From NCBI RefSeq assembly GCF_011395035.1, contig NZ_CP024768.1, positions 778,586 to 842,585 on the forward strand: DNA of 64,000 nucleotides, in the 5' to 3' direction. The notes beneath the pieces are model-generated. The model worked only from the letters and a program-made list of their open reading frames with translations, did not search any database and was not told where the DNA came from. The position numbers and the translations under genes were made by a program. Source of the DNA: Pantoea cypripedii (GTDB taxonomy: Bacteria > Pseudomonadota > Gammaproteobacteria > Enterobacterales > Enterobacteriaceae). Each line of letters begins with the position of its first letter. Within the stretch, counting starts at the first letter, position 1. Shown here one piece after another: positions 1 to 7,188 of the stretch.

Positions 1-1271
1 TGCGTTCACATCCATGGAAAACGCCGGTTCTGGTGATTGCCGATGATTTTACCGGCGCTAACGATGCCGGAAGCGGGCTGGCCCGGGCAGGCGCGCGCGT
101 ACATGTGCTATTTGATAGCCAGACACCACACGATGCCGATGCTGCCGATGTGCTGGTCATCAGCACTGACAGCCGGGCGGTTAGTGCAGCCGAAGCGGCC
201 GAGCGCACCCGCCACGCCGTGCAGCAGCATCAGGCGATTGCGCAGGATGGCTGGCTGTTTAAGAAGATCGACTCGACGTTACGTGGCAACCCCGGTGCGG
301 AGATCGCCGCCGCATTACAGGCCAGTGGCAAAACGCTGGCGCTGGTGGCACCAGCTGTGCCGAAACTCGGGCGTACCACGCGTAACGGTGAAGTGTGGAT
401 CAACCAGCAGCGCCTGACTGACACCGAATTTGCCAGCGACCCGAAAACGCCGGTCACCAGCAGCCACGTGTTGACGCGTCTGCAAATGCAGAGCGACTTG
501 CCAGGTGAGGTGATTGATCTCGCTACGTTGCGCAGCGGCAAACTGGCGCAGCGGCTGGCTACGATGCGCGGGCTGGTGGTGATTGATATTGAGCAGGATG
601 CTGATCTGGCCCTGCTGATGCAGGCTGCCGCGACCCTGAACCCCCGCCCGCTGCTGGCCGGGGCTTCCGGTCTCGGTGATGCCTTAGGTGAGTATCTGGC
701 CGGACGACCGGCGCGCCCGGTGCTGGCCATCGTTGGCTCGATGAGCGCCATTGCTCAGCAGCAGATTGACCGCCTCGCCAGCCAGCGCGCCATTCGTGTC
801 ATCGATATTGATATCCGCCAGCTGTTTGCTCAGCCCGCATGGCCGCAGGCCAGCATCTGGCAGCAGGAGATGCAGCAGGCATTGCAGGCAGGCATCCACT
901 GCGTGGTGCGTACCACGCAACATGCCGGACAACGCCATGAGATTGAGGCGCTGTGTCAGCAGCATCAGCTATCACGCCAGCAGCTGGGCGAGAGGATTTG
1001 CCAGTTTCTGGCGCAGCTGACCAAAACGGTCTGCCGCGATCATCAACCTGCCGGGTTGTATCTCTCCGGTGGTGATGTCGCGATAGCCGTGGCGCAGGCA
1101 CTCGGTGCCAGTGGTTTCCAGATTCAGGGCCTGGTGGCGGGCTGTGTGCCGCACGGGGTACTGCTTAATAGTGATTTACACCTGCCGGTGATGACCAAAG
1201 CGGGTGGCTTTGGTGACGAAAACACCCTGGTAGAAGCCATTCGTTTTATTGAGGAGAAGTCGAGTGAATAA
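1..1271 (+). CDS. dtnK: DUF1537 four-carbon sugar-acid kinase (probable D-threonate/D-erythronate kinase), 5' edge cut
   Basis: Cytoplasmic ATP-dependent kinase of the DUF1537 (OtnK/DtnK/YgbK) family, which phosphorylates C4 sugar acids such as threonate or erythronate at C4. The N-terminal signature IADDFTGANDAG is visible from about residue 12, followed by FKKIDSTLRGN and, near the C-terminus, LYLSGGDVA, the nucleotide-binding part. The in-frame reading upstream (R-S-H-P-W-K-T-P-V-L-V) reaches base 3, and bases 1-2 are TG, so the true start is probably an ATG whose first base lies just outside the window. An internal GTG at 33 would cut into the conserved core and is unlikely. The stop overlaps the next gene by 8 bp, and a pdxA2-like gene and a DeoR regulator follow, a neighbourhood known for D-threonate use. 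The substrate is inferred from context, and D-erythronate or a related acid is possible. Confidence 0.8.
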   Translation, partial: RSHPWKTPVLVIADDFTGANDAGSGLARAGARVHVLFDSQTPHDADAADVLVISTDSRAVSAAEAAERTRHAVQQHQAIAQDGWLFKKIDSTLRGNPGAEIAAALQASGKTLALVAPAVPKLGRTTRNGEVWINQQRLTDTEFASDPKTPVTSSHVLTRLQMQSDLPGEVIDLATLRSGKLAQRLATMRGLVVIDIEQDADLALLMQAAATLNPRPLLAGASGLGDALGEYLAGRPARPVLAIVGSMSAIAQQQIDRLASQRAIRVIDIDIRQLFAQPAWPQASIWQQEMQQALQAGIHCVVRTTQHAGQRHEIEALCQQHQLSRQQLGERICQFLAQLTKTVCRDHQPAGLYLSGGDVAIAVAQALGASGFQIQGLVAGCVPHGVLLNSDLHLPVMTKAGGFGDENTLVEAIRFIEEKSSE

Positions 1272-2244
1272 AATTATTGCGGTGACCATGGGCGATCCGG
1301 CGGGCATCAGCCCGGAGATCATCATTAAAGCGCTGGCGGAAGGCGACCTGGCAGGCGTGCCTGCGGTGGTGGTCGGCTGCGCCAGTACGTTGCGTCGGGT
1401 GATGGGATTGAACATTACGCCGCAGGTCGAACTGCGCGTGCTGGATCAGGTAAAAGATGCGCACTTTGCACCAGGCATTATCAACGTCATTGATGAGCCG
1501 CTGGCGCATCCGGAAGCCCTGAAGCCGGGGGTGGTGCAGAAGGAAGCGGGCGATCTGGCCTGGCGCTGTGTGAAACGCGCCACCGAGCTGGCGCTGGCCG
1601 GGGAAGTTCAGGCGATTGCTACTGCGCCGCTTAACAAAGAAGCGCTGCATTCGGCGGGGCATATCTATCCGGGGCATACCGAATTGCTGGCGCAACTGAC
1701 CAACACCAAAAATTACGCCATGGTGCTGTACACCGACCATCTGAAGGTGATTCACGTCACCACCCATATCGCGCTGCGTAAATTCCTCGATACCCTGAAT
1801 CGTCCGCGTATTGAAACGGTGATCGGCATGGCGGATAGTTTCCTGCGTCGCGTTGGTTTCGATAAGCCGCGCATTGCGGTGGCAGGGGTGAATCCGCATG
1901 CCGGTGAAAACGGCCTGTTCGGTGATGAAGAGATCACCACGGTGACACCGGCTATTCAGGCGATGAAGGAAAAAGGGATTGATGTGTACGGCCCGTGCCC
2001 GCCGGATACGGTGTTCCTGCAATGTCAGCAAGGCCAGTACGATATGGTGGTCGCGATGTACCACGATCAGGGGCATATTCCACTGAAATTACTTGGTTTT
2101 TATGATGGCGTGAACATCACAGCCGGGCTGCCGTTTATCCGCACTTCAGCGGACCACGGCACCGCCTTTGATATCGCCTGGACAGGTAAGGCGAACTCTG
2201 CGAGCATGGCGATCTCCATCAAACTCGCGATGCAACTTGCATAG
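1264..2244 (+). CDS. pdxA2: PdxA2-type D-threonate 4-phosphate dehydrogenase
   Basis: Metal-dependent NAD+ dehydrogenase of the PdxA family. Members next to DUF1537 kinases oxidise and decarboxylate 4-phospho-D-threonate to dihydroxyacetone phosphate and do not serve vitamin B6 synthesis. MGDPAGISPE opens the protein, APLNKEAL and GHTELLA sit mid-protein, and the three metal-ligand histidines are seen in TTHIA (about H168), NPHAGENG (about H212) and YHDQGH (about H267). The start is GTG at 1264, set by GAGGAG at 1251-1256 and by the MxKxIAVTMGDP family start; an in-frame TTG at 1249 only adds a non-homologous pentapeptide. It overlaps the kinase by 8 bp, which implies translational coupling. 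Assignment as PdxA2 and not PdxA rests on the neighbours, because the housekeeping pdxA in this order normally sits with rsmA. Confidence 0.8.
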   Translation: MNKIIAVTMGDPAGISPEIIIKALAEGDLAGVPAVVVGCASTLRRVMGLNITPQVELRVLDQVKDAHFAPGIINVIDEPLAHPEALKPGVVQKEAGDLAWRCVKRATELALAGEVQAIATAPLNKEALHSAGHIYPGHTELLAQLTNTKNYAMVLYTDHLKVIHVTTHIALRKFLDTLNRPRIETVIGMADSFLRRVGFDKPRIAVAGVNPHAGENGLFGDEEITTVTPAIQAMKEKGIDVYGPCPPDTVFLQCQQGQYDMVVAMYHDQGHIPLKLLGFYDGVNITAGLPFIRTSADHGTAFDIAWTGKANSASMAISIKLAMQLA

Positions 2245-2250
2245 GGAAAT

Positions 2251-3012
2251 ATGAAGGGACAAAGTCGCCTCGACCAGATTATGGATTATCTGAAAAGCCA
2301 TAATCTGGTTACTGTTGAACAACTGGTGAGTGCCATTTCTGCCTCACCGGCCACTATTCGCCGTGATCTGATTAAGCTGGACAAGGAAGGCGTGGTGAGC
2401 CGCAGTCATGGCGGCGTGACCTTAAATCGTTTTATTCCTGCTCAGCCCACTACGCTGGAAAAAATGCAGCGCAACCTGGCAGAAAAACAGGCGATCGCCC
2501 ATTTTGCTGCCGGTTTTGTTCAGTCCGGCGATGCGGTGGTGCTGGATGCGGGCACCACCATGCTGGAGCTGGCGCGTCAGCTGACCCATCTGCAGCTGCG
2601 GGTGATTACCGCCGATCTGCATATCGCGCTGTTCCTGTCAGAATTCAAACAGATTGAGGTCACCATTATCGGCGGGCGTATCGATGATTCCAGCCAGTCG
2701 TGCATTGGCGAACATGGCCGCCGTCTGCTGCGCAGCATCAATCCGGATATTGCTTTTGTTAGCTGTAACTCGTGGAGTATTGAGCGCGGGATTACCACGC
2801 CAACCGAAGAGAAGGCCGGTCTGAAGATGGATCTGCTGGCCAATGCCCGGCGGCGGATTCTGCTGGCTGACAGCAGCAAATACGGTTCCTGGTCGCTGTT
2901 TTGCGCAGCACCGATCGATAGCCTGACCGATATCGTCACCGATGCGCGGCTGGATGAGACGGTGTGCCATAGCCTGCGTGAACGCGGCATTGCGTTGCAA
3001 CTGACGGAATAA
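2251..3012 (+). CDS. DeoR/GlpR-family transcriptional regulator
   Basis: DNA-binding regulator of 253 residues. The N-terminal winged helix-turn-helix (residues about 5-60) shows the family pattern RLDQIMDYL, VEQLVSAISASPATIRRDL and G(V)VSRSHGGV. The C-terminal DeoRC sugar-phosphate sensor follows, with GDAVVLDAGTT at about 90-100 and the late LLADSSKYG motif. It begins 6 bp after pdxA2 behind GGAAAT and is probably co-transcribed. The usual role is repression of its own catabolic operon until a phosphorylated intermediate binds; here that is presumably a phosphorylated C4 acid. The operator would lie upstream of the kinase operon, outside the window. No specific named orthologue could be assigned. 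Confidence 0.85.
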   Translation: MKGQSRLDQIMDYLKSHNLVTVEQLVSAISASPATIRRDLIKLDKEGVVSRSHGGVTLNRFIPAQPTTLEKMQRNLAEKQAIAHFAAGFVQSGDAVVLDAGTTMLELARQLTHLQLRVITADLHIALFLSEFKQIEVTIIGGRIDDSSQSCIGEHGRRLLRSINPDIAFVSCNSWSIERGITTPTEEKAGLKMDLLANARRRILLADSSKYGSWSLFCAAPIDSLTDIVTDARLDETVCHSLRERGIALQLTE

Positions 3013-3037
3013 AACGATTTTCCTCCCTTGTCGTGGA

Positions 3038-3076
3038 TCAGGAGTTCAGGCGCGAATGCGCCGGACTCATTCCTGA
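3038..3076 (+). terminator. imperfect long hairpin after the deoR-type gene
   Basis: Arms TCAGGAGT (3038-3045) and ACTCATTCCTGA (3065-3076) enclose a perfect GGCGC-GAAT-GCGCC stem (3049-3062). It lies 26 bp after the stop of the DeoR-type gene. There is no clear T-run behind it, so a rho-independent terminator is only possible; it may simply protect the 3' end. Confidence 0.35.
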
Positions 3077-3163
3077 GTACAATTACCCAGACTATTTTCT
3101 GCATACAGTTTTGTATCACGTTAATTCTACAGGCGATGAACGGTGATCATTTCAGGGAAATTA

Positions 3164-3259
3164 TCAAAAATAGACTCTGCTATATGCAAAGAATATCATC
3201 AGCGCCAGTATTATTACGGCCGTGATAAAAATAAGAAGATCGGCAAATAATTTACGCAT
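3164..3259 (-). CDS. putative 31-residue single-span membrane protein, downstream of the reductase gene
   Basis: A short ORF below usual length cut-offs. Read on the minus strand it starts ATG at 3259-3257 and stops TGA at 3166-3164. The product has a basic start (M-R-K), an aspartate at residue 7, a strongly hydrophobic run from about residue 8 to 25 (Leu/Ile/Val/Phe/Ala) and a polar, basic tail (Y-S-R-V-Y-F), the layout of a one-pass inner-membrane microprotein. AAGAGGCG lies 3-10 bases upstream as a good ribosome site, and the gap to the reductase stop codon is only 10 bp, so the two are probably one transcription unit. I do not recognise the family. It could be an assembly or stability partner of the flavocytochrome, or a chance ORF in AT-rich DNA, although the hydrophobic pattern plus well-placed ribosome site argue against chance. 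Confidence 0.6.
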   Translation of the reverse strand: MRKLFADLLIFITAVIILALMIFFAYSRVYF

Positions 3260-3269
3260 TTTCGCCTCT

Positions 3270-4586
3270 TTATACAAAGTGATAGCGTTCTGAGTGGTAT
3301 TTCGCTAACGGAACATGTAATGCAGAGAGTGTTTTTTCAATCTCATCCATCATTCTGTTCGGGCCGCAGATAAAGTATTCATGTTTTTCATAGGGCGCTG
3401 GAATATAACGCTCTATCAGCGCACTGGTAATGATGCCGGTCTCTCCCGTCCAGTTTTTCGGGGGATGTTCAAGAACATGTATGACCTGTAGATTTATCCT
3501 GCCTGATAAGGCTTCCAGTTCTTCTCTGAAGGTAATGTCATCCCAGTTTTTATTGCCATAAATCAGTATTATCGGCCGCTTATCACCATTATCGGCAAAC
3601 GTTCTGATGATACTCATCATCGGGGTAATACCAATCCCTCCGGCAATTAACACATGCATATCCGCCGGATTACCCACAGTGAATGCGCCATAAGGACCAT
3701 CAATGTAAACACGTTTACCCGCAGTCACATTTCTGATCTTCCTGGTGTAATCGCCAGCATCCTGTATGGTCATTTCAATCGACTGTTTCGCCATTTCCGC
3801 ACTGGATGAAAAGGAGAAGGGATGCGATGTCAATTTGAAAGGACTGCCCCAGACGTTAAGCCAGCCAAACTGGCCAGGGACAAATGGAAATCCTGTATGA
3901 CCAAGAGGTTGCATCACCAGCGTGGTACTGCCTCCCCGTTCATTGCGCGTTGCGATGACCTGGTAGGGCTTGCGCAGCATCAGAAAAGGCCGGACGATGC
4001 GTGTATAAATCAGCAGGCAACACCAGAGAATGGCTAATCCTGTCCACAAGGCGCGTTTTAATGGTGCATCTAAATAGAATCCCCAGGCAACCGTATGAAG
4101 TAAACCGCCACCAATCGCTAAAACCGCCAGAATAATATGCGTGTAGTGCCAGGTCTCATAGCTAATTTTTAGTTTTACACGCCAGAGTGCCATCACAATT
4201 AATGCAATAAGCGAATAGGTCGATATTGCCGCGAAGCGCGCCCGCCACGGAGCATCAATGAAATTGAGCAGCGCAAGCCTTTCCGGTCGTAAAATAAAAA
4301 GGATGACTGGGTGGGCAATAATCAGGGCCAAAGCAATAAAAGAAATTTGTTTATGAAAATGATAAATAATATCTTCCCCCCAGGGGCGCGTCACCGCGCG
4401 AAAGCGGGCGGTGAGACCAACCTGCAATCCAAGAATAGCCAGACCAGCATAACCTGCAGCAGCGGAAAATTCTGTCCAGAAATCCCTGGGGGGTGGGAGT
4501 GGGCCTATCAGGAGAACAAATAACGGACCGGCAGTGAAAAACAGATAGAATAATACCCAGAGCGTATTTCGCGTGAAAATGTTCAT
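3270..4586 (-). CDS. ferric-reductase-like transmembrane flavocytochrome (NOX/FRE type)
   Basis: Membrane oxidoreductase of 438 residues. The N-terminal half has about six hydrophobic spans with heme-ligand candidates in YHFHKQ, IIAHPV, WHYTHI and LLHTVAW, the ferric-reductase/YedZ-like arrangement. The C-terminal half is a ferredoxin-reductase module: FVPGQFGWL and HPFSFSS bind FAD, GPYGAF and GGIGITPMMS bind the flavin and NAD(P)H, and CGPNRMMDE is the late nucleotide motif. It should pass electrons from cytosolic NAD(P)H across the inner membrane, to ferric iron, oxygen or another acceptor; the acceptor cannot be read from sequence. ATG at 4586 is preferred over GTG at 4592 because the GGGG ribosome-site element is 8 bases ahead of it. 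The gene looks clearly more AT-rich than its neighbours and sits between the DeoR gene and speD, where a transferred insertion is plausible. Confidence 0.8.
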   Translation of the reverse strand: MNIFTRNTLWVLFYLFFTAGPLFVLLIGPLPPPRDFWTEFSAAAGYAGLAILGLQVGLTARFRAVTRPWGEDIIYHFHKQISFIALALIIAHPVILFILRPERLALLNFIDAPWRARFAAISTYSLIALIVMALWRVKLKISYETWHYTHIILAVLAIGGGLLHTVAWGFYLDAPLKRALWTGLAILWCCLLIYTRIVRPFLMLRKPYQVIATRNERGGSTTLVMQPLGHTGFPFVPGQFGWLNVWGSPFKLTSHPFSFSSSAEMAKQSIEMTIQDAGDYTRKIRNVTAGKRVYIDGPYGAFTVGNPADMHVLIAGGIGITPMMSIIRTFADNGDKRPIILIYGNKNWDDITFREELEALSGRINLQVIHVLEHPPKNWTGETGIITSALIERYIPAPYEKHEYFICGPNRMMDEIEKTLSALHVPLAKYHSERYHFV

Positions 4587-4800
4587 GTCCACAACCCCGT
4601 TCAGAGTTATTACGGATTATGTATCATTTATTCTGCCATCAGTTTATGTATATGAAATAATATTCAATCTGTTGCACATACGAAGAGTAGACGAACATTT
4701 CTGTTTATACAAAATGATAACGGATACCACGCGGGCGTGTGTTTATTAATGGGTGGTATTAAATTTTATCTGAATAATGAATTTTTTGATAAATTTTCGG
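4587..4800. other. AT-rich non-coding region between the reductase gene and speD
   Basis: About 215 bases, visibly AT-rich, holding the upstream region of the minus-strand reductase gene. On that strand TTGAAT and TAAACT separated by about 15 bases near 4630-4660 could form a weak promoter, but the spacing is short. A partial ATGATAA match at about 4712-4718 resembles half a Fur box and is not convincing. No ORF with a ribosome site was found. Confidence 0.4.
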
Positions 4801-4834
4801 GTATAAAAGTAGTGGCGGGCTGCTGCCCGCCACT
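4801..4834 (-). terminator. rho-independent terminator of the speED operon
   Basis: A perfect 9-bp stem AGTGGCGGG / CCCGCCACT (4811-4819, 4826-4834) with a six-base loop. On the minus strand it is followed by ACTTTTATAC. It lies 14 bp beyond the speD stop and is well placed to end the speE-speD transcript. Confidence 0.85.
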
Positions 4835-4848
4835 TTCCGGGAAAGGTG

Positions 4849-5664
4849 TCAGAACGCTCCTGGCTTCAGGCCCACCGACGGAATATTGCGTCCGTAGTAA
4901 ATCTCCCGCATCTCTTTCCACAGCAAGCTGGTAATACGCTTATGTTCCTGTGGGCTGAGATCTTCCGGTCTGGTATTGAACAGGTAATGCTTCAGGTCGA
5001 ATTCTTTCAGCAACATCTTGGTATGAAAGATATTTTCCTGGTAGACGTTCACGTCCAGCATGTCATACATCGATTTCATATCGTCAGACATAAAGTTCTG
5101 GATCGAGTTAATCGCATGATCGATGAAGTGCTTCACGCCATTCACATCACGGGTGAAACCACGCACGCGATAATCAATGGTGACGATATCGGATTCCAGC
5201 TGGTGAATCAGATAATTTAACGCTTTCAGCGGTGAAATCACGCCGCAGGTCGAGACTTCGATATCGGCGCGGAAGGTACACAATCCGCCTTCCGGGTGGC
5301 TCTCCGGATAGGTATGCACGCAAATATGGCTTTTATCGAGATGGGCGACGACGGAGTTAGGCAGCGGGCCGGGATGCTCTGAATTATCGATATCTTTCGG
5401 ATCGATTGGCTCCTCGCTCACCAGAATGGTGACGCTGGCGCCTTGCGGTTCATAGTCCTGACGCGCGATGTTCAGCACGTTCGCACCAATGATCGAGCAG
5501 GTTTCTGTCAGGATTTCGGTCAGACGGTTGGCGTTATATTGCTCATCAATATAAGCGATGTAACCGTCACGCTCAGCTTCAGTATTTGCATAGCAAATAT
5601 CGTAAATACAAAAACTCAGGCTCTTTGTCAGGTTGTTGAAGCCATGTAGTTTTAGCTTTTGCAA
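4849..5664 (-). CDS. speD: S-adenosylmethionine decarboxylase proenzyme
   Basis: Makes decarboxylated AdoMet, the aminopropyl donor for spermidine. The protein is cleaved at Lys111-Ser112 in LDKSHICVHTYPESHPE, the serine becoming the pyruvoyl cofactor. The start is TTG at 5664: MxKLKLHGFNNLTKSLSF begins there, AGGGGG lies 10 bases upstream, and no ATG is in a suitable place. The product has 271 residues against 264 in E. coli, the difference being a C-terminal extension ending G-L-K-P-G-A-F. It follows speE by 28 bp in one minus-strand operon and ends at a strong terminator. Confidence 0.97.
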   Translation of the reverse strand: MQKLKLHGFNNLTKSLSFCIYDICYANTEAERDGYIAYIDEQYNANRLTEILTETCSIIGANVLNIARQDYEPQGASVTILVSEEPIDPKDIDNSEHPGPLPNSVVAHLDKSHICVHTYPESHPEGGLCTFRADIEVSTCGVISPLKALNYLIHQLESDIVTIDYRVRGFTRDVNGVKHFIDHAINSIQNFMSDDMKSMYDMLDVNVYQENIFHTKMLLKEFDLKHYLFNTRPEDLSPQEHKRITSLLWKEMREIYYGRNIPSVGLKPGAF

Positions 5665-5692
5665 TTTCGTTCACCCCCTTATAAATGTCCGA

Positions 5693-6556
5693 TCAGCGCG
5701 CGTCTGACAGGGCATTCAACAGATATTGCGGCAGGGCAAAGCTGCCAGTATGGATTGCCGGATTGTAGTAACGGCAGTTCAGGCCAGCGGCCACAAAACG
5801 TGACTGCAAGGTTGCGCTATCGAGCGTGCGCAGCGCCGGATTGTCGCTTGCCCAGGCAAAGGTCATGATGCCGCCGTAGTAAGTCGGGATCGCTGCCTGG
5901 TAAAAGCTGACATCGGAAAAGTAGTGGCTGAGTTTGCGATGGCTGTTAACCGCTTCATCCTGTTGCAGAAAGCATACGCCATTCTGCGCCACAAAAATGC
6001 CGCCAGCATTGAGGGCGTTTTTGCAACCAGCATAGAATTCCGAAGTGAACAGACTCTCTCCCGGACCGATCGGGTCGGTACAGTCGGAGATGATCACATC
6101 GAATTTTTCCTGCGTTTGATTGACGAAGTTGACGCCATCATCAATCACCAGTTGCAAACGTGCATCGTCGTATGCCCCTGCGCTGTGGTTCGGCAGGTAC
6201 TGTTTGCAGAAGCTCACCACACCCGCATCGATTTCTACCATGGTGATATGTTCGATGCTGCTGTGACGTGAGACCTCGCGCAGCATGGCTCCGTCGCCAC
6301 CGCCGATGATCAGCACGCGTTTCGCCGCCCCGTGCGCCAGAATCGGTACATGGGTCATCATTTCATGGTAAATGAATTCATCACGCTCGGTGGTTTGTAC
6401 CACGCCGTCCAGCGCCATAACGCGACCGAAAGCCGCATTTTCGAAGATGACGAGATCCTGATGCGCGGTTTTGTCGCGGTAGAGTTCTTTATCAACCGTG
6501 AAATACTGTCCGAAACCGGCATGAAGGGTTTCATACCACATTTCATTTTGGGCCAT
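5693..6556 (-). CDS. speE: spermidine synthase
   Basis: Cytosolic aminopropyltransferase: putrescine plus decarboxylated AdoMet gives spermidine and methylthioadenosine, the latter removed by MtnN, encoded in this window at 34080-34778. The N-terminal beta domain is WYETLHAGFGQYF. The Rossmann nucleotide loop IIGGGDGAMLREV lies at about 83-95 and the catalytic Asp segment IISDCTDPIGPG at about 155-166. ATG at 6556 is chosen because it gives the family start (287 residues, E. coli 288) and has AGGAGA 8 bases ahead; upstream in-frame codons add a non-homologous 15 residues. First gene of the speE-speD operon. Confidence 0.97.
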   Translation of the reverse strand: MAQNEMWYETLHAGFGQYFTVDKELYRDKTAHQDLVIFENAAFGRVMALDGVVQTTERDEFIYHEMMTHVPILAHGAAKRVLIIGGGDGAMLREVSRHSSIEHITMVEIDAGVVSFCKQYLPNHSAGAYDDARLQLVIDDGVNFVNQTQEKFDVIISDCTDPIGPGESLFTSEFYAGCKNALNAGGIFVAQNGVCFLQQDEAVNSHRKLSHYFSDVSFYQAAIPTYYGGIMTFAWASDNPALRTLDSATLQSRFVAAGLNCRYYNPAIHTGSFALPQYLLNALSDAR

Positions 6557-6616
6557 GATGAGGCTCTCCTGTAATGACATCGCCATGAAAATGGGCGGCA
6601 AATCATAGCGAATTAT

Positions 6617-6634
6617 GACCGTGGTTGCACGGTC
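6617..6634 (-). terminator. hairpin between yacC and speE
   Basis: GACCGTG-GTTG-CACGGTC stem-loop just after yacC on the minus strand. No good T-run follows, so it may be a weak terminator or a transcript-stabilising structure upstream of speE. Confidence 0.4.
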
Positions 6635-6664
6635 AAATGTTCAGCAGGAGAGCGGGGCGGCAGG

Positions 6665-7012
6665 TCATTTCACGTAGGCGAGCAGGCTCAGAGAATCCCG
6701 TGCCAGCGACTTACATTTCTTGTCGTTGGTGATGGCGATGCCGCTCAGATCTTTGTAACTGTCTTCGCCGAGCGCTTTCATGTTGAAGGTGCTGTAGTTA
6801 CTCAAATCCCAGCGATTTTGCTGGGCGAAAAACACCAGAGCCTTGCGAATCTGCGCATCGGGGAGATCCTGATAGCCGCAATCATTCTTCAGATAAACAA
6901 AAACTGCGGTCAGATCGGCCAGATCTTCCGCTTCGGATTCGCTCAGGGCAAAGCTGGTGGAGGAGAAGCCAAGGAGTCCCGCCAGCAGCAGGATCTTGAT
7001 GCTTTTCGACAT
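6665..7012 (-). CDS. yacC: YacC family periplasmic protein
   Basis: Small exported protein of 115 residues, matching E. coli YacC in length and in the segments LSESEAEDLADLTAVFVYLKN and KALARDSLSLLAYVK-like C-terminus (here SLARDSLSLLAYVK). A signal peptide occupies about residues 1-22 (basic start, hydrophobic core, cleavage after S-F-A). Two cysteines remain in the mature part (NDCGYQ and KKCKS) and could form a disulfide. The family is listed as PulS/OutS-like pilotin-related in some databases, but no secretion system is nearby and its function is unproven. ATG at 7012 is preferred over ATG at 7018 because GAGA lies 6 bases ahead of it. It sits in the E. coli position between speE and cueO. 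Confidence 0.93.
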   Translation of the reverse strand: MSKSIKILLLAGLLGFSSTSFALSESEAEDLADLTAVFVYLKNDCGYQDLPDAQIRKALVFFAQQNRWDLSNYSTFNMKALGEDSYKDLSGIAITNDKKCKSLARDSLSLLAYVK

Positions 7013-7128
7013 AATCATTCTCAACAGGTGGCAATAAAATGACGTTAGCACAGATATGGGCAGGATTCTGATAAATTTGCCGCCGTGGCGCCCGGCACAG
7101 TTTTTTTCGGTGCATTCTGTCGCAAGAC

Positions 7129-7159
7129 TTGACCCTCCCGCAGGGGCAAGGTTTACGCT
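7129..7159 (+). promoter_or_regulatory. CueR-type copper-responsive promoter of cueO
   Basis: TTGACC (7129-7134) and TACGCT (7154-7159) are separated by 19 bp, the overlong spacer typical of MerR-family promoters. The spacer carries an imperfect dyad, ACCCTCC and GCAAGGT, matching the CueR operator pattern ACCTTNN/NNAAGGT. It lies about 30 bp ahead of cueO. CueR would hold and, with Cu(I), distort this promoter to activate it; cueR itself is not in the window. Confidence 0.85.
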
Positions 7160-7188
7160 GTATGCCTATGCACAATAAGGATATGAAT

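Noticed and set aside
1246..2076. 276-codon minus-strand frame opposite pdxA2
   Set aside because: No ribosome site, odd His/Arg-rich product, fully overlapped by a gene with strong homology.
3028..3225. 65-codon plus-strand ORF after the DeoR gene
   Set aside because: No ribosome site; it crosses the hairpin and opposes the better supported 31-residue minus-strand ORF.
4712..4718. ATGATAA as a Fur site for the reductase gene
   Set aside because: A seven-base match is too short against 13 of 19 for the fhuA site, and the distance to the start is large.
4737..4934. 65-codon plus-strand ORF in the AT-rich gap
   Set aside because: It runs through the speED terminator and into the speD 3' end; low-complexity and without a ribosome site.
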